DNA of 6,680 bases from assembly GCA_002434335.1 (NCBI GenBank), contig DJJW01000083.1, positions 16,375 to 23,054 of the forward strand. The letters are read 5' to 3'. The DNA is from Lachnoclostridium sp. UBA6558. GTDB lineage: Bacteria; Bacillota; Clostridia; Lachnospirales; Lachnospiraceae. The notes under the pieces are model-generated. The model made no database searches. It was not told the DNA's origin and was given only the letters and a program-made list of their open reading frames with translations. Below, piece after piece: positions 1 to 5,031 of the stretch. Made by a program: the position numbers and the translations under genes. Position 1 is the stretch's first letter. Every line of letters starts with the position of its first letter.

Positions 1-14
1 CTAATATATTCAGG

Positions 15-281
15 TTAATCCTTCTGTTTAAATAAACCGATTATAAAGAGCAGTATAACTGCACCAACGACGGATACAATAAAACTCCAGATGTTTAATC
101 CTGTTGCAGGTCCCCAACCAAAAATACCTGCCAGCCATCCACCGATAAATGCACCGACGATACCTACAAGGATATTCATACCAACACCCATCTGGCTGTC
201 TTTCTTCATAATCTTACTGGCTATCCAACCAGAAACACCTCCAAGAATTAACCAAACAATAATATTAGTAATCTCCGGCAT
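15..281 (-). CDS. GlsB/YeaQ/YmgE-family small membrane protein
   Basis: An 88-residue, very hydrophobic protein with three predicted membrane helices, at about residues 6-24, 35-56 and 63-84. They are separated by a short basic loop (KIMKKDSQMG) and by a Gly/Trp-rich turn (GIFGWGPATG). The glycine-rich helices (LGGVSGWIAS, VGIVGAFIGGWLAGIFGW) are typical of the GlsB/YeaQ/YmgE family, also called transglycosylase-associated proteins. This family is stress-linked in Firmicutes and enterobacteria, but its biochemical role is not established, and the enzymatic sound of the older name should not be taken literally. The length is normal for the family. The start lies 4 nt after the stop of the upstream CsbD-like gene, and the nearest SD-like stretch (GAGAGAGGATGG, inside that gene's end) is rather far from the ATG, so translational coupling is likely. 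The gene ends 14 bp from the window edge, and no terminator is visible. Confidence 0.9.
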   Translation of the reverse strand: MPEITNIIVWLILGGVSGWIASKIMKKDSQMGVGMNILVGIVGAFIGGWLAGIFGWGPATGLNIWSFIVSVVGAVILLFIIGLFKQKD

Positions 282-285
282 CTTA

Positions 286-498
286 TTACCATCCTCTCTC
301 GTTTTTTATTTTGTCAATGATTTTGTTTGCTTTTCCGGCAGCTTTTTCTTTTATTTCTTCCCCTTTTTGGCTGATATCACTGCCCACCTGCTGCAGTTTA
401 CCTTTTAGCTCCAACTGGTCTGAATTAACTGCTTTTCCGGCAACCTCTTTGACCTTTCCTGATATATGATTGATCTGGTTATTAAATTTATTGTCCAT
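286..498 (-). CDS. CsbD-like general stress protein
   Basis: A small hydrophilic, helical, Lys/Gln/Glu-rich protein of 70 residues. The pattern NQINHISGKVKEVAGK, then LELKGKLQQVG, then EEIKEKAAGKANKIIDKIK is the CsbD-like (YjbJ) signature of repeated G-K-hydrophobic-K/Q-E helices. No signal peptide or membrane segment is seen, so it is probably cytoplasmic. In Bacillus subtilis CsbD is a sigma-B-controlled general stress protein, but its molecular function is unknown. Two ATG codons stand in tandem at 501 and 498. The SD-like GAGGTG lies 4 nt from the first, measured after GAGG, and 7 nt from the second, so I prefer 498; starting at 501 would add one Met. It forms a tight pair with the downstream GlsB-like membrane gene (4-nt gap), a pairing that fits a shared envelope or osmotic stress response. 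No sigma-B-type promoter was recognised. Confidence 0.85.
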   Translation of the reverse strand: MDNKFNNQINHISGKVKEVAGKAVNSDQLELKGKLQQVGSDISQKGEEIKEKAAGKANKIIDKIKNERGW

Positions 499-587
499 CA
501 TAACACCTCTTTTCTGAATATCCTAAAAAAAGAACATTCGTTAATCAGCAGTTTAGATATTAAGATTTTACTTACCTACTCCACTTT

Positions 588-615
588 ATTTTAGTATGTT
601 AAAAGAACAAGTAAA
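588..615 (-). promoter_or_regulatory. Possible promoter of the csbD/glsB pair
   Basis: On the minus strand, TTTACT (610-615) and TAAAAT (588-593) are separated by 16 bp. They match the sigma-70/sigma-A consensus at 4/6 and 5/6 positions. Initiation would leave a leader of about 80 nt before the CsbD-like start. The surroundings are AT-rich enough for chance matches, so this is only a candidate. Confidence 0.3.
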
Positions 616-784
616 AAATACTGGGAATAAGAGTTATATAATATTATGGCTGGCAATTTTTTTAGAGCTTCTATGATCTTTATCCGGAAACATAATATAT
701 TCGAAGAGTCGAATTGCATTTGTAAGTTAGCTGGCATAAGTTGAATTTTTATGAATTTTATATAGGTAAATAATATTTCTTTTA

Positions 785-928
785 TGGTTATTTCTCATAT
801 CGGTAATTTCTCATATCCGTAATTTTTCATATCGGTAATTTCCTATGGTAATTTTTCTTATATCCGTAATTTTCTTATACGGTAATTTCTTATATCGTTA
901 ATTTTTTTATACGGTAATTTTCTTATAT
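785..928. repeat. Degenerate 16-bp tandem repeat array, about nine copies
   Basis: The core (C/T)(G/C)GTAATTT recurs with starts at about 785, 801, 817, 833, 846, 864, 880, 896 and 912. Spacings are 16, 16, 16, 13, 18, 16, 16 and 16 bp, so one unit boundary has shifted. The consensus unit is close to ATATCGGTAATTTCTT; copies alternate between CGGTAA and CCGTAA, and one reads CGTTAA. There are no unique spacers, so it is not a CRISPR array. The array lies 3' of the sugar operon and upstream of the csbD/glsB pair. It may be a slippage-born minisatellite, a set of protein-binding sites, or a transcript-end element; nothing in the sequence decides among these. Confidence 0.85.
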
Positions 929-981
929 AACTATGAAATCAGTATAACTTTTTTATTTTTAAGAAATCTAACTTCTTCTTT

Positions 982-1854
982 TTAGTCCTCCACCATATTT
1001 TTAACTTTTTCTATCATTTTAATTTCATTAAAACCATAAAATTTCATTGCATTTGTTTCAAGGAACAACTTTTTATCTTCTTCTGTGAGCAATTTGGATT
1101 TTGTTACAAAGTCCAGACTCATAAGGTAGGTAATAGCTGTCATGGTTCTGGGATAATCACTCCCCCACATCAGCTTATCCATACCACAGATTTCTCCGGC
1201 TGTCAGTATAGCGTGTACTGCAGATTCATAAGGGTAAAATTCCTTATGGAACAACCAGGTAATACCACCGCTTTCTATATAGACATTCGGATATCTAGCA
1301 AGCTTTATCTGCTCTTCCCACCCCTTAACAGTAACCATTCCAAAATGTCCGATGGCTATTTTAAGCTTTGGGAAGCTTTGAACCAATTCCTCAAGAATCT
1401 TAGTTTGGGAACTCCCTTCTGCCAGGTCAATGGAGATAAACAGGTTTTCTTCTTCCGCTCTTTGAAATAAAGGGCTGCACGAATACAAATTATGGCTTAA
1501 ACGTCCCGCACAAATTTTGATTCCATCAAATCCTTTTACGTTGTAGTTATCCTTCTCTTCATAAAGAGAACAAATCTTAAAACGCTCCGGATAGTTTGAC
1601 TTTACAGTAAGGAGATATTCATCCTGATTTCCGTCGATGTATTCCTGTGTTATAACACTGCCCCCCACTCCTGCGTAATCCATATTGGCTAAAAATGCTT
1701 CCGCAGTATTCCTACCCTCATACAGATAAGGCGGCAGCATTTGCCGCAGCTCTCCTCCAAAATTACTGCGTCCTCCAAAGAGTCCGACAACAGGTTTACT
1801 ATTGACAATTCCCTGCTGTTTATTCCATAGGTGTGCATGTGCATCGATTATCAT
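982..1854 (-). CDS. Amidohydrolase_2-family metal-dependent hydrolase (candidate sugar lactonase)
   Basis: A 290-residue protein of the amidohydrolase superfamily (TIM-barrel, COG2159/COG3618-like). Visible motifs are the N-terminal metal pair D-A-H6-A-H8-L-W, the late-strand histidine in IAIGH170FG, and the catalytic-type aspartate in WGSD233YPRT. The strand that carries a further His in many relatives reads LFISIDLAEGS, with Asp143 there instead. No signal peptide is present, so it should be cytoplasmic. Family members hydrolyse lactones (such as L-fuconolactone and related sugar lactones) or decarboxylate or hydrate small acids. Because this gene sits in an operon with a mutarotase and an aldose-dehydrogenase-like enzyme, a lactonase role is the best guess, but the substrate cannot be read from sequence. 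Its ATG overlaps the upstream dehydrogenase stop by 4 bp (ATGA), and no strong SD is seen, so coupling is likely. It is the last gene of the operon. Confidence 0.85.
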   Translation of the reverse strand: MIIDAHAHLWNKQQGIVNSKPVVGLFGGRSNFGGELRQMLPPYLYEGRNTAEAFLANMDYAGVGGSVITQEYIDGNQDEYLLTVKSNYPERFKICSLYEEKDNYNVKGFDGIKICAGRLSHNLYSCSPLFQRAEEENLFISIDLAEGSSQTKILEELVQSFPKLKIAIGHFGMVTVKGWEEQIKLARYPNVYIESGGITWLFHKEFYPYESAVHAILTAGEICGMDKLMWGSDYPRTMTAITYLMSLDFVTKSKLLTEEDKKLFLETNAMKFYGFNEIKMIEKVKNMVED

Positions 1855-2864
1855 AATTCTACCAGTACCTTTTCCAGAGAACCGTCATTTTCTGCAAGTG
1901 CCTTAAAGGCTGTATCTGCCTGGTCTATGGGGTAAATACAGCTTACCATCTTCATAATATCTACTTTACCGGAGGCCACAATATCAATCAGCTCTGTAAA
2001 ATCCTCTGCATAGGAATTCCTGCTGCCAAATATATTTAATTCCTTTTTTAGTATGATTGAATGCAGGAAGGTGGTTTCCTTCTTACCATTTCCGATTAAA
2101 ATGATACTCCCTCCAAAGGCAGCACAGTCTATACAATTTAAAAAGGTCGCAGAGAGCCCGCAGGCTTCTATGCATACGTCAAATCCTGCTCCTTTTGTAA
2201 TTCGGTCCGTCTCCTCTTTCAGAGAGGAGGTAATTGTATTTATGACTCCGTCAGCTCCGAATTCCTTCGCTTTCTCCAGCCTGCCATCCAGAATATCTGC
2301 TATATAAACTTCTGCACCTTTGAGTTTGGCGGATATCAGGGCAAAAAGACCGATTGGTCCGGCACCAACTACCAAAACCTTATCCGTAGGTTTAATGGTA
2401 GTTCTTGCTACAGCATGATAACCAATGCTAAAGGGCTCAATTAAGGCTAATTCCTTCGCAGAAAGGCCTTTACCGGGATAAATCCGTTCTATCGGCATAG
2501 TGATAAACTGACTGAAACTTCCGTCCCGTTGTACCCCCATTGTCTGGTTATCCATACAGCAGTTAACAAGACCCCTCTCACAAGAATAACAGCTATTACA
2601 ATTAAAATAAGGATTAGCCGTTACTATATCCCCTGCTTTCAGCTCTTTATCATTTTCCGGTATGCTAATAATCTCCGCGCTGAATTCATGCCCGGGAATT
2701 CTGGGATAAGTGGTAAAGGGCTGATTTCCAGTATAGCTTGCAACATCTGCACCGCAGATACCACAATAGAGGATTTTAAGCAAGGCTTCCCCTGATTTCA
2801 CTTCTGGTTTTTCTGTTTCAACAATCTTAATATTATATGGTTCAGAAATCAGTACCGTTTTCAT
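1851..2864 (-). CDS. Zinc-dependent alcohol/polyol dehydrogenase, L-galactonate/threonine dehydrogenase-like
   Basis: A 337-residue medium-chain dehydrogenase of normal length. The N-terminal GroES-like domain has catalytic-zinc ligands Cys37 (GICGAD), His59-Glu60 (PGHE) and Glu143 (IEPFS). The structural zinc set is complete: Cys89, Cys92, Cys95 and Cys103. The Rossmann domain has GAGPIG (167-172) with Asp190 at the end of the second strand, which favours NAD over NADP. Stretches such as GNQPFTTYPRIPGHE, LIEPFSIGYHAV and FGSRNSYAEDF recall E. coli LgoD (YjjN, L-galactonate 5-dehydrogenase) and RspB, as far as I remember those sequences. The enzyme probably oxidises a secondary hydroxyl of a sugar acid or polyol; the exact substrate is inferred from relatives only. 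The SD AAAGGA lies 8 nt before the ATG. An 87-nt AT-rich gap separates it from the upstream GDH-like gene, and its stop overlaps the amidohydrolase start. Confidence 0.88.
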   Translation of the reverse strand: MKTVLISEPYNIKIVETEKPEVKSGEALLKILYCGICGADVASYTGNQPFTTYPRIPGHEFSAEIISIPENDKELKAGDIVTANPYFNCNSCYSCERGLVNCCMDNQTMGVQRDGSFSQFITMPIERIYPGKGLSAKELALIEPFSIGYHAVARTTIKPTDKVLVVGAGPIGLFALISAKLKGAEVYIADILDGRLEKAKEFGADGVINTITSSLKEETDRITKGAGFDVCIEACGLSATFLNCIDCAAFGGSIILIGNGKKETTFLHSIILKKELNIFGSRNSYAEDFTELIDIVASGKVDIMKMVSCIYPIDQADTAFKALAENDGSLEKVLVEL

Positions 2865-2951
2865 AAATTAAGTCCTTTCCTATTAATGAGGCTCTATAAT
2901 AAAAGCTCTCCCTTTTTATTTCCTTATCAATATTTATTATCCCTTTATGGC

Positions 2952-4157
2952 TTAACGGGTTTTGTCAATATACTTCTCATTCCAAATAACTGCTGTTTTC
3001 ATAGGTGATTCCTTACTGTAAATTTTCTCACGGTAGGCCTTTATGGGATCTTCTGTGAATTCATCCTTATCAATAATGCTGACAATTTCATCATATCTGC
3101 TCTCTGCCAATATCTGAATGGCCTTCTCCATGTGATCCTGTCTGAAATTAATAGAGCCAAATATCAGATGGTTTTCAAAACCAAAAGGCATTGTTTTAAA
3201 AGTAATCTCAGGCCCCAGGGAAAAGCTGTTAAAAATCCCATTACAGCCCAGCACTTTATGTTCAAAAGCAATTTTATGTTCTAATTCGCTTCCGCTGACT
3301 CCTATAAATGCGGTAGCTCTGCCTCCTGCGGCAGCTATAATTGCAGCCGCCAATTCCTCCGGCGTACCAAAGTTATTCTGTACGTACAGTCCACCGGCCT
3401 GTTTAATGGCAAATTGAACCTTAGGGGAATCTCCGGCACTTCGGCCTACAAAGATAATTTTTGCTTTTTTATGATTTCTTCTAATTAAGTCTGCAATAAA
3501 CATGCCGGTTGTACCTAGCCCAAATATAACGGTTCTGTCAAAAATCGCCTCAGCCGCATAGCTTCGGCCTTCCGTTTCGTCACATTTTCTCCGCGCCATT
3601 TCTATCCGAAAGTTATGAGCACTGCCTAAGTCCTCCATTCTTTCCAGCTGGAATACCATACAGGCATAAGGGTCCGGGAATACCATCTTCTTTGCAAAGG
3701 AAAGGTCCAGCTTACCATCCCTTACATAACCCTCCGGTATGGGCAGCAGCATATCCGGATGAAAATAATTCCGGTCACTGAATAATCCGTCTGCCTGGTC
3801 ACAGCCATACTCGAAATAAGTTTCCTCTTCCGTATAGCGGGTGGGATCATAACTGTCGCCTCCACGGATTAAAACGATTGCAAACCTTTCCTGGGAAGGT
3901 ATCCATACCACGCCTTCATGCCCATTAATAAGCCTGTTGGTGCCCTCAGGGAATTTACTGCTCAGAAGACCTTCTTTTCCCATTCTCATCAATTCGTTAT
4001 CTGTTCCACAAAAACCTACGATTACAGGTTCAGCCAGAATGCCTTCCTTTTCTTCTTCTCCCCTGAGTCTCTTACGCGGCGGATTTTTAATCTCCACTTC
4101 ACCATATACCAATGGTGCTGTTACACTGTTCTGAAAATATGTTGCTTTTACAAGCAT
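2952..4157 (-). CDS. Glucose-1-dehydrogenase-like MDR oxidoreductase lacking the structural zinc site
   Basis: A 401-residue medium-chain dehydrogenase that resembles archaeal-type glucose 1-dehydrogenases. The GroES-like domain shows GFC50GTDNELM and NGH80EG, matching the catalytic-zinc Cys and His-Glu of that family. The Rossmann motif is FGLGTTG (212-218), with VGRS (237-240) after the second strand and no acidic residue there, which would suit NADP. The C-terminal GSINFRQDHMEKAIQIL corresponds to the GDH C-terminal pattern G-S-V-N...H-F...A. Two oddities stand out: the lobe that carries four structural-zinc cysteines in GDH (here about residues 98-120) keeps only Cys119, and the ligand normally found in an EP motif appears as Asp162 in FPDPYA. 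A charged insert (about 26-40) and extra length (401 versus roughly 360) also set it apart. The likely role is oxidation of an aldose at C1 to a lactone. SD AGGAGG lies 11 nt before the ATG, and the gene is 62 nt downstream of fucU. Confidence 0.82.
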   Translation of the reverse strand: MLVKATYFQNSVTAPLVYGEVEIKNPPRKRLRGEEEKEGILAEPVIVGFCGTDNELMRMGKEGLLSSKFPEGTNRLINGHEGVVWIPSQERFAIVLIRGGDSYDPTRYTEEETYFEYGCDQADGLFSDRNYFHPDMLLPIPEGYVRDGKLDLSFAKKMVFPDPYACMVFQLERMEDLGSAHNFRIEMARRKCDETEGRSYAAEAIFDRTVIFGLGTTGMFIADLIRRNHKKAKIIFVGRSAGDSPKVQFAIKQAGGLYVQNNFGTPEELAAAIIAAAGGRATAFIGVSGSELEHKIAFEHKVLGCNGIFNSFSLGPEITFKTMPFGFENHLIFGSINFRQDHMEKAIQILAESRYDEIVSIIDKDEFTEDPIKAYREKIYSKESPMKTAVIWNEKYIDKTR

Positions 4158-4219
4158 AAAGCTCTTTACCTCCTGTAACTTGAAATTTGTCTGATTGCTT
4201 TAGCATAGGGCAGTATTGC

Positions 4220-4663
4220 TTAATCGGGTAAGATTACACCTTTTTGCAGCATCACATTGGCATATAATGCCGTTTCTCCCGTTGCAATGATTGCATAAGC
4301 GGTTTTAGCCTCTTCATAGAACCGGAAACGTTCCGTATATCCTATCATTCCATCCCCTCTGGTATCATATTTTTTTAGTATTTTCTTATAGGTATCCCAA
4401 ATTGGAGTCTCGACTTCGTCTCCCGGTACCACCTCCATCAGCTTGACCGGATGCTCCGTATAACTATCCAGTGGAAACAGGCTTAACACTGCTTCCAGAA
4501 CCTCAGGAATACCGTGGCCATCACAACGTATGACTATACCGTTCTTTCCCATAGATTCAGCCGGGAAATTCCCGTCTGCTATGACCACTCTGTCACTGTG
4601 CCCCATCTCGCAAAGAATCTTTAAAAGCTCCGGTGACAAAATAGCCGATATGCCTTTTAACAT
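4220..4663 (-). CDS. fucU: FucU-type L-fucose mutarotase (RbsD/FucU family)
   Basis: A cytoplasmic protein of 147 residues, the usual FucU size. It opens with MLKGISAILSPELLKILCEMGH22SDRVVIAD30GNFPAESMG, the FucU pattern with the catalytic-type His and Asp. It ends with ERFRFYEEAKTAYAIIATGE and YANVMLQKGV, close to the ERAQKAFAIVITGE/YGNILLKKGV of E. coli FucU and unlike RbsD. The enzyme interconverts alpha and beta anomers of L-fucose and similarly configured sugars, and so feeds enzymes that accept one anomer. An in-frame ATG lies upstream at 4687, but the sequence between the two is itself the Shine-Dalgarno region (AGGAGGAGG directly before the ATG at 4663), so 4663 is the start. It is the first gene of the operon, divergent from the AraC regulator. 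There is no isomerase, kinase or aldolase of the standard fucIKA route in view. Confidence 0.9.
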   Translation of the reverse strand: MLKGISAILSPELLKILCEMGHSDRVVIADGNFPAESMGKNGIVIRCDGHGIPEVLEAVLSLFPLDSYTEHPVKLMEVVPGDEVETPIWDTYKKILKKYDTRGDGMIGYTERFRFYEEAKTAYAIIATGETALYANVMLQKGVILPD

Positions 4664-4668
4664 AACTA

Positions 4669-4680
4669 CCTCCTCCTTTT
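4669..4680 (-). promoter_or_regulatory. Strong ribosome binding site that fixes the fucU start
   Basis: The minus strand reads AAAAGGAGGAGG, then five bases, then the ATG at 4663. It is a near-perfect match to the anti-SD sequence. It lies inside the longer reading frame that begins at 4687, whose first residues MRKKEEVV are simply this site translated, so the shorter protein is the real one. Confidence 0.85.
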
Positions 4681-4702
4681 TTCGCAAACCTTTAATAGTA
4701 AC

Positions 4703-4731
4703 TGTATACCTCTTAATCTTACCTCAGACAA
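4703..4731 (-). promoter_or_regulatory. Candidate promoter of the fucU operon
   Basis: On the minus strand, TTGTCT (4726-4731) is followed after 17 bp by TATACA (4703-4708). Each hexamer matches consensus at 4/6 positions, which is what an activator-dependent promoter would show. Initiation near 4696 gives a leader of about 33 nt ending at the strong SD. The upstream direct repeat copy (4748-4768) would be centred about 62 bp before the start point, a usual place for an AraC-type activator. Confidence 0.45.
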
Positions 4732-4747
4732 TCTGCCTTTATAAGGG

Positions 4748-4825
4748 CTAAACCTGACTATTCTCTAGCATATATGTCGCATTAGCGCATATTGACTTCT
4801 TGACTAACCTGCTTCTATTCGTTAG
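4748..4825. promoter_or_regulatory. Pair of direct repeats, probable binding sites of the divergent AraC regulator
   Basis: Copy 1 (4748-4768) and copy 2 (4804-4825) share CTAA(A)CCTG, then 1 or 3 bases, then CTATTC, then two or three bases and TAG. They are 56 bp apart in the same orientation. Copy 1 lies just upstream of the fucU operon's candidate -35; copy 2 covers the spacer and -10 of the regulator's own candidate promoter. AraC-family proteins commonly bind direct repeats, so activation of the operon and autorepression of the regulator is a natural reading. The repeats are seen; the function is inferred. Confidence 0.55.
4772..4792. promoter_or_regulatory. Imperfect dyad between the divergent promoters
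   Basis: ATATG at 4772-4776 is mirrored by CATAT at 4788-4792, and CGC (4778-4780) by GCG (4784-4786) with one bulged T. It sits between the two direct repeat copies and could be a site for a second regulator or part of the AraC site. No known operator consensus was recognised in it. Confidence 0.35.
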
Positions 4826-4828
4826 AAT
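4800..4828 (+). promoter_or_regulatory. Candidate promoter of the AraC-family regulator
   Basis: TTGACT (4800-4805) and TAGAAT (4823-4828) are separated by exactly 17 bp, each 5/6 to the sigma-A consensus. This is the best promoter match in the window. The -10 lies within the perfect dyad TCTATTC-GTTA-GAATAGA (4814-4831), so a protein bound there would block polymerase. The start point would be near 4835, giving an unusually long leader of about 197 nt that contains the palindromic element at 4846-5007. Confidence 0.6.
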
Positions 4829-4845
4829 AGAGAGGAAAATCATTC

Positions 4846-5007
4846 TAGTACTGCTTTTCATAAATTTCGCTTAAATTTAGTGAATGATATTTGTTCTGAG
4901 GCAAGGCGAGGGAATGAGGCGTAGTGGTACTAAGCCAATTTACACCAAAGCAGAATCGCGTAAATAGCGGGTGTTGAATTAAGTGAAATTTATGCAAGGG
5001 AGTACTA
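4846..5007. mobile_element. Palindromic MITE-like element (162 bp) in the regulator leader
   Basis: The two ends form 32-bp imperfect inverted repeats, 4846-4877 against 4976-5007. Of 32 positions, 26 pair exactly, 3 are G-T and 3 mismatch. The best-conserved parts are TAGTACT/AGTACTA at the tips and CATAAATTTC with its mirror GTGAAATTTATG inside. The centre holds a further hairpin (GGCGTAGT at 4918-4925 with ACTAAGCC at 4929-4936) whose midpoint coincides with that of the whole unit, so the element could fold as one long stem. No open frame for a transposase fits in it. The tips begin and end with TA, compatible with a TA target duplication as used by IS630/Tc1-like transposases. Ending 25 bp before the araC start codon, it lies entirely within the leader. 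Origin by transposition is inferred. Confidence 0.6.
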
Positions 5008-5031
5008 TGTTCTGAACAGAAAGGATACTGT

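Larger units (their letters stand above)
502..981. other. AT-rich spacer without genes (480 bp)
   Basis: No open frame with a credible start and composition was found on either strand. The stretch holds the candidate csbD promoter (588-615), a small perfect dyad ATTCGA-AGAG-TCGAAT (699-714), and the 16-bp tandem array (785-928). I see no GC-rich hairpin with a T-tract just downstream of the amidohydrolase stop at 982, so the end of the sugar operon transcript is not defined by sequence. Everything else is unstructured A/T-rich sequence. Confidence 0.7.

Noticed and set aside
91..408. Plus-strand open frame of 105 codons antisense to the csbD/glsB pair
   Set aside because: It runs antisense across two well-recognised genes, has no SD, and its translation is a low-complexity Phe/Pro/Ile string mirrored from the opposite strand.
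785..928. CRISPR array
   Set aside because: Repeat units are only 16 bp, directly adjacent and degenerate, with no unique spacers and no cas genes.
930..981. Intrinsic terminator after the amidohydrolase
   Set aside because: Only a weak AGAAG/TTTCT match and no GC-rich stem; T- and A-runs alone do not support a terminator.
2865..2951. Internal promoter ahead of the zinc dehydrogenase
   Set aside because: A TTGATA is present, but no -10 lies at an acceptable distance (the nearest are 20 and 23 bp away), so the gap is treated as an ordinary intra-operon spacer.
4220..4663. RbsD (ribose pyranase) instead of FucU
   Set aside because: The GHSDRVVIADGNFPAESMG start and the ERFRFYEEAK...YANVMLQKGV end match FucU, and no ribose genes are nearby.
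4846..5007. Known riboswitch or T-box in the AraC leader
   Set aside because: No T-box TGGNACC-type motif or recognisable aptamer core was seen; the symmetric inverted ends fit a palindromic element better.
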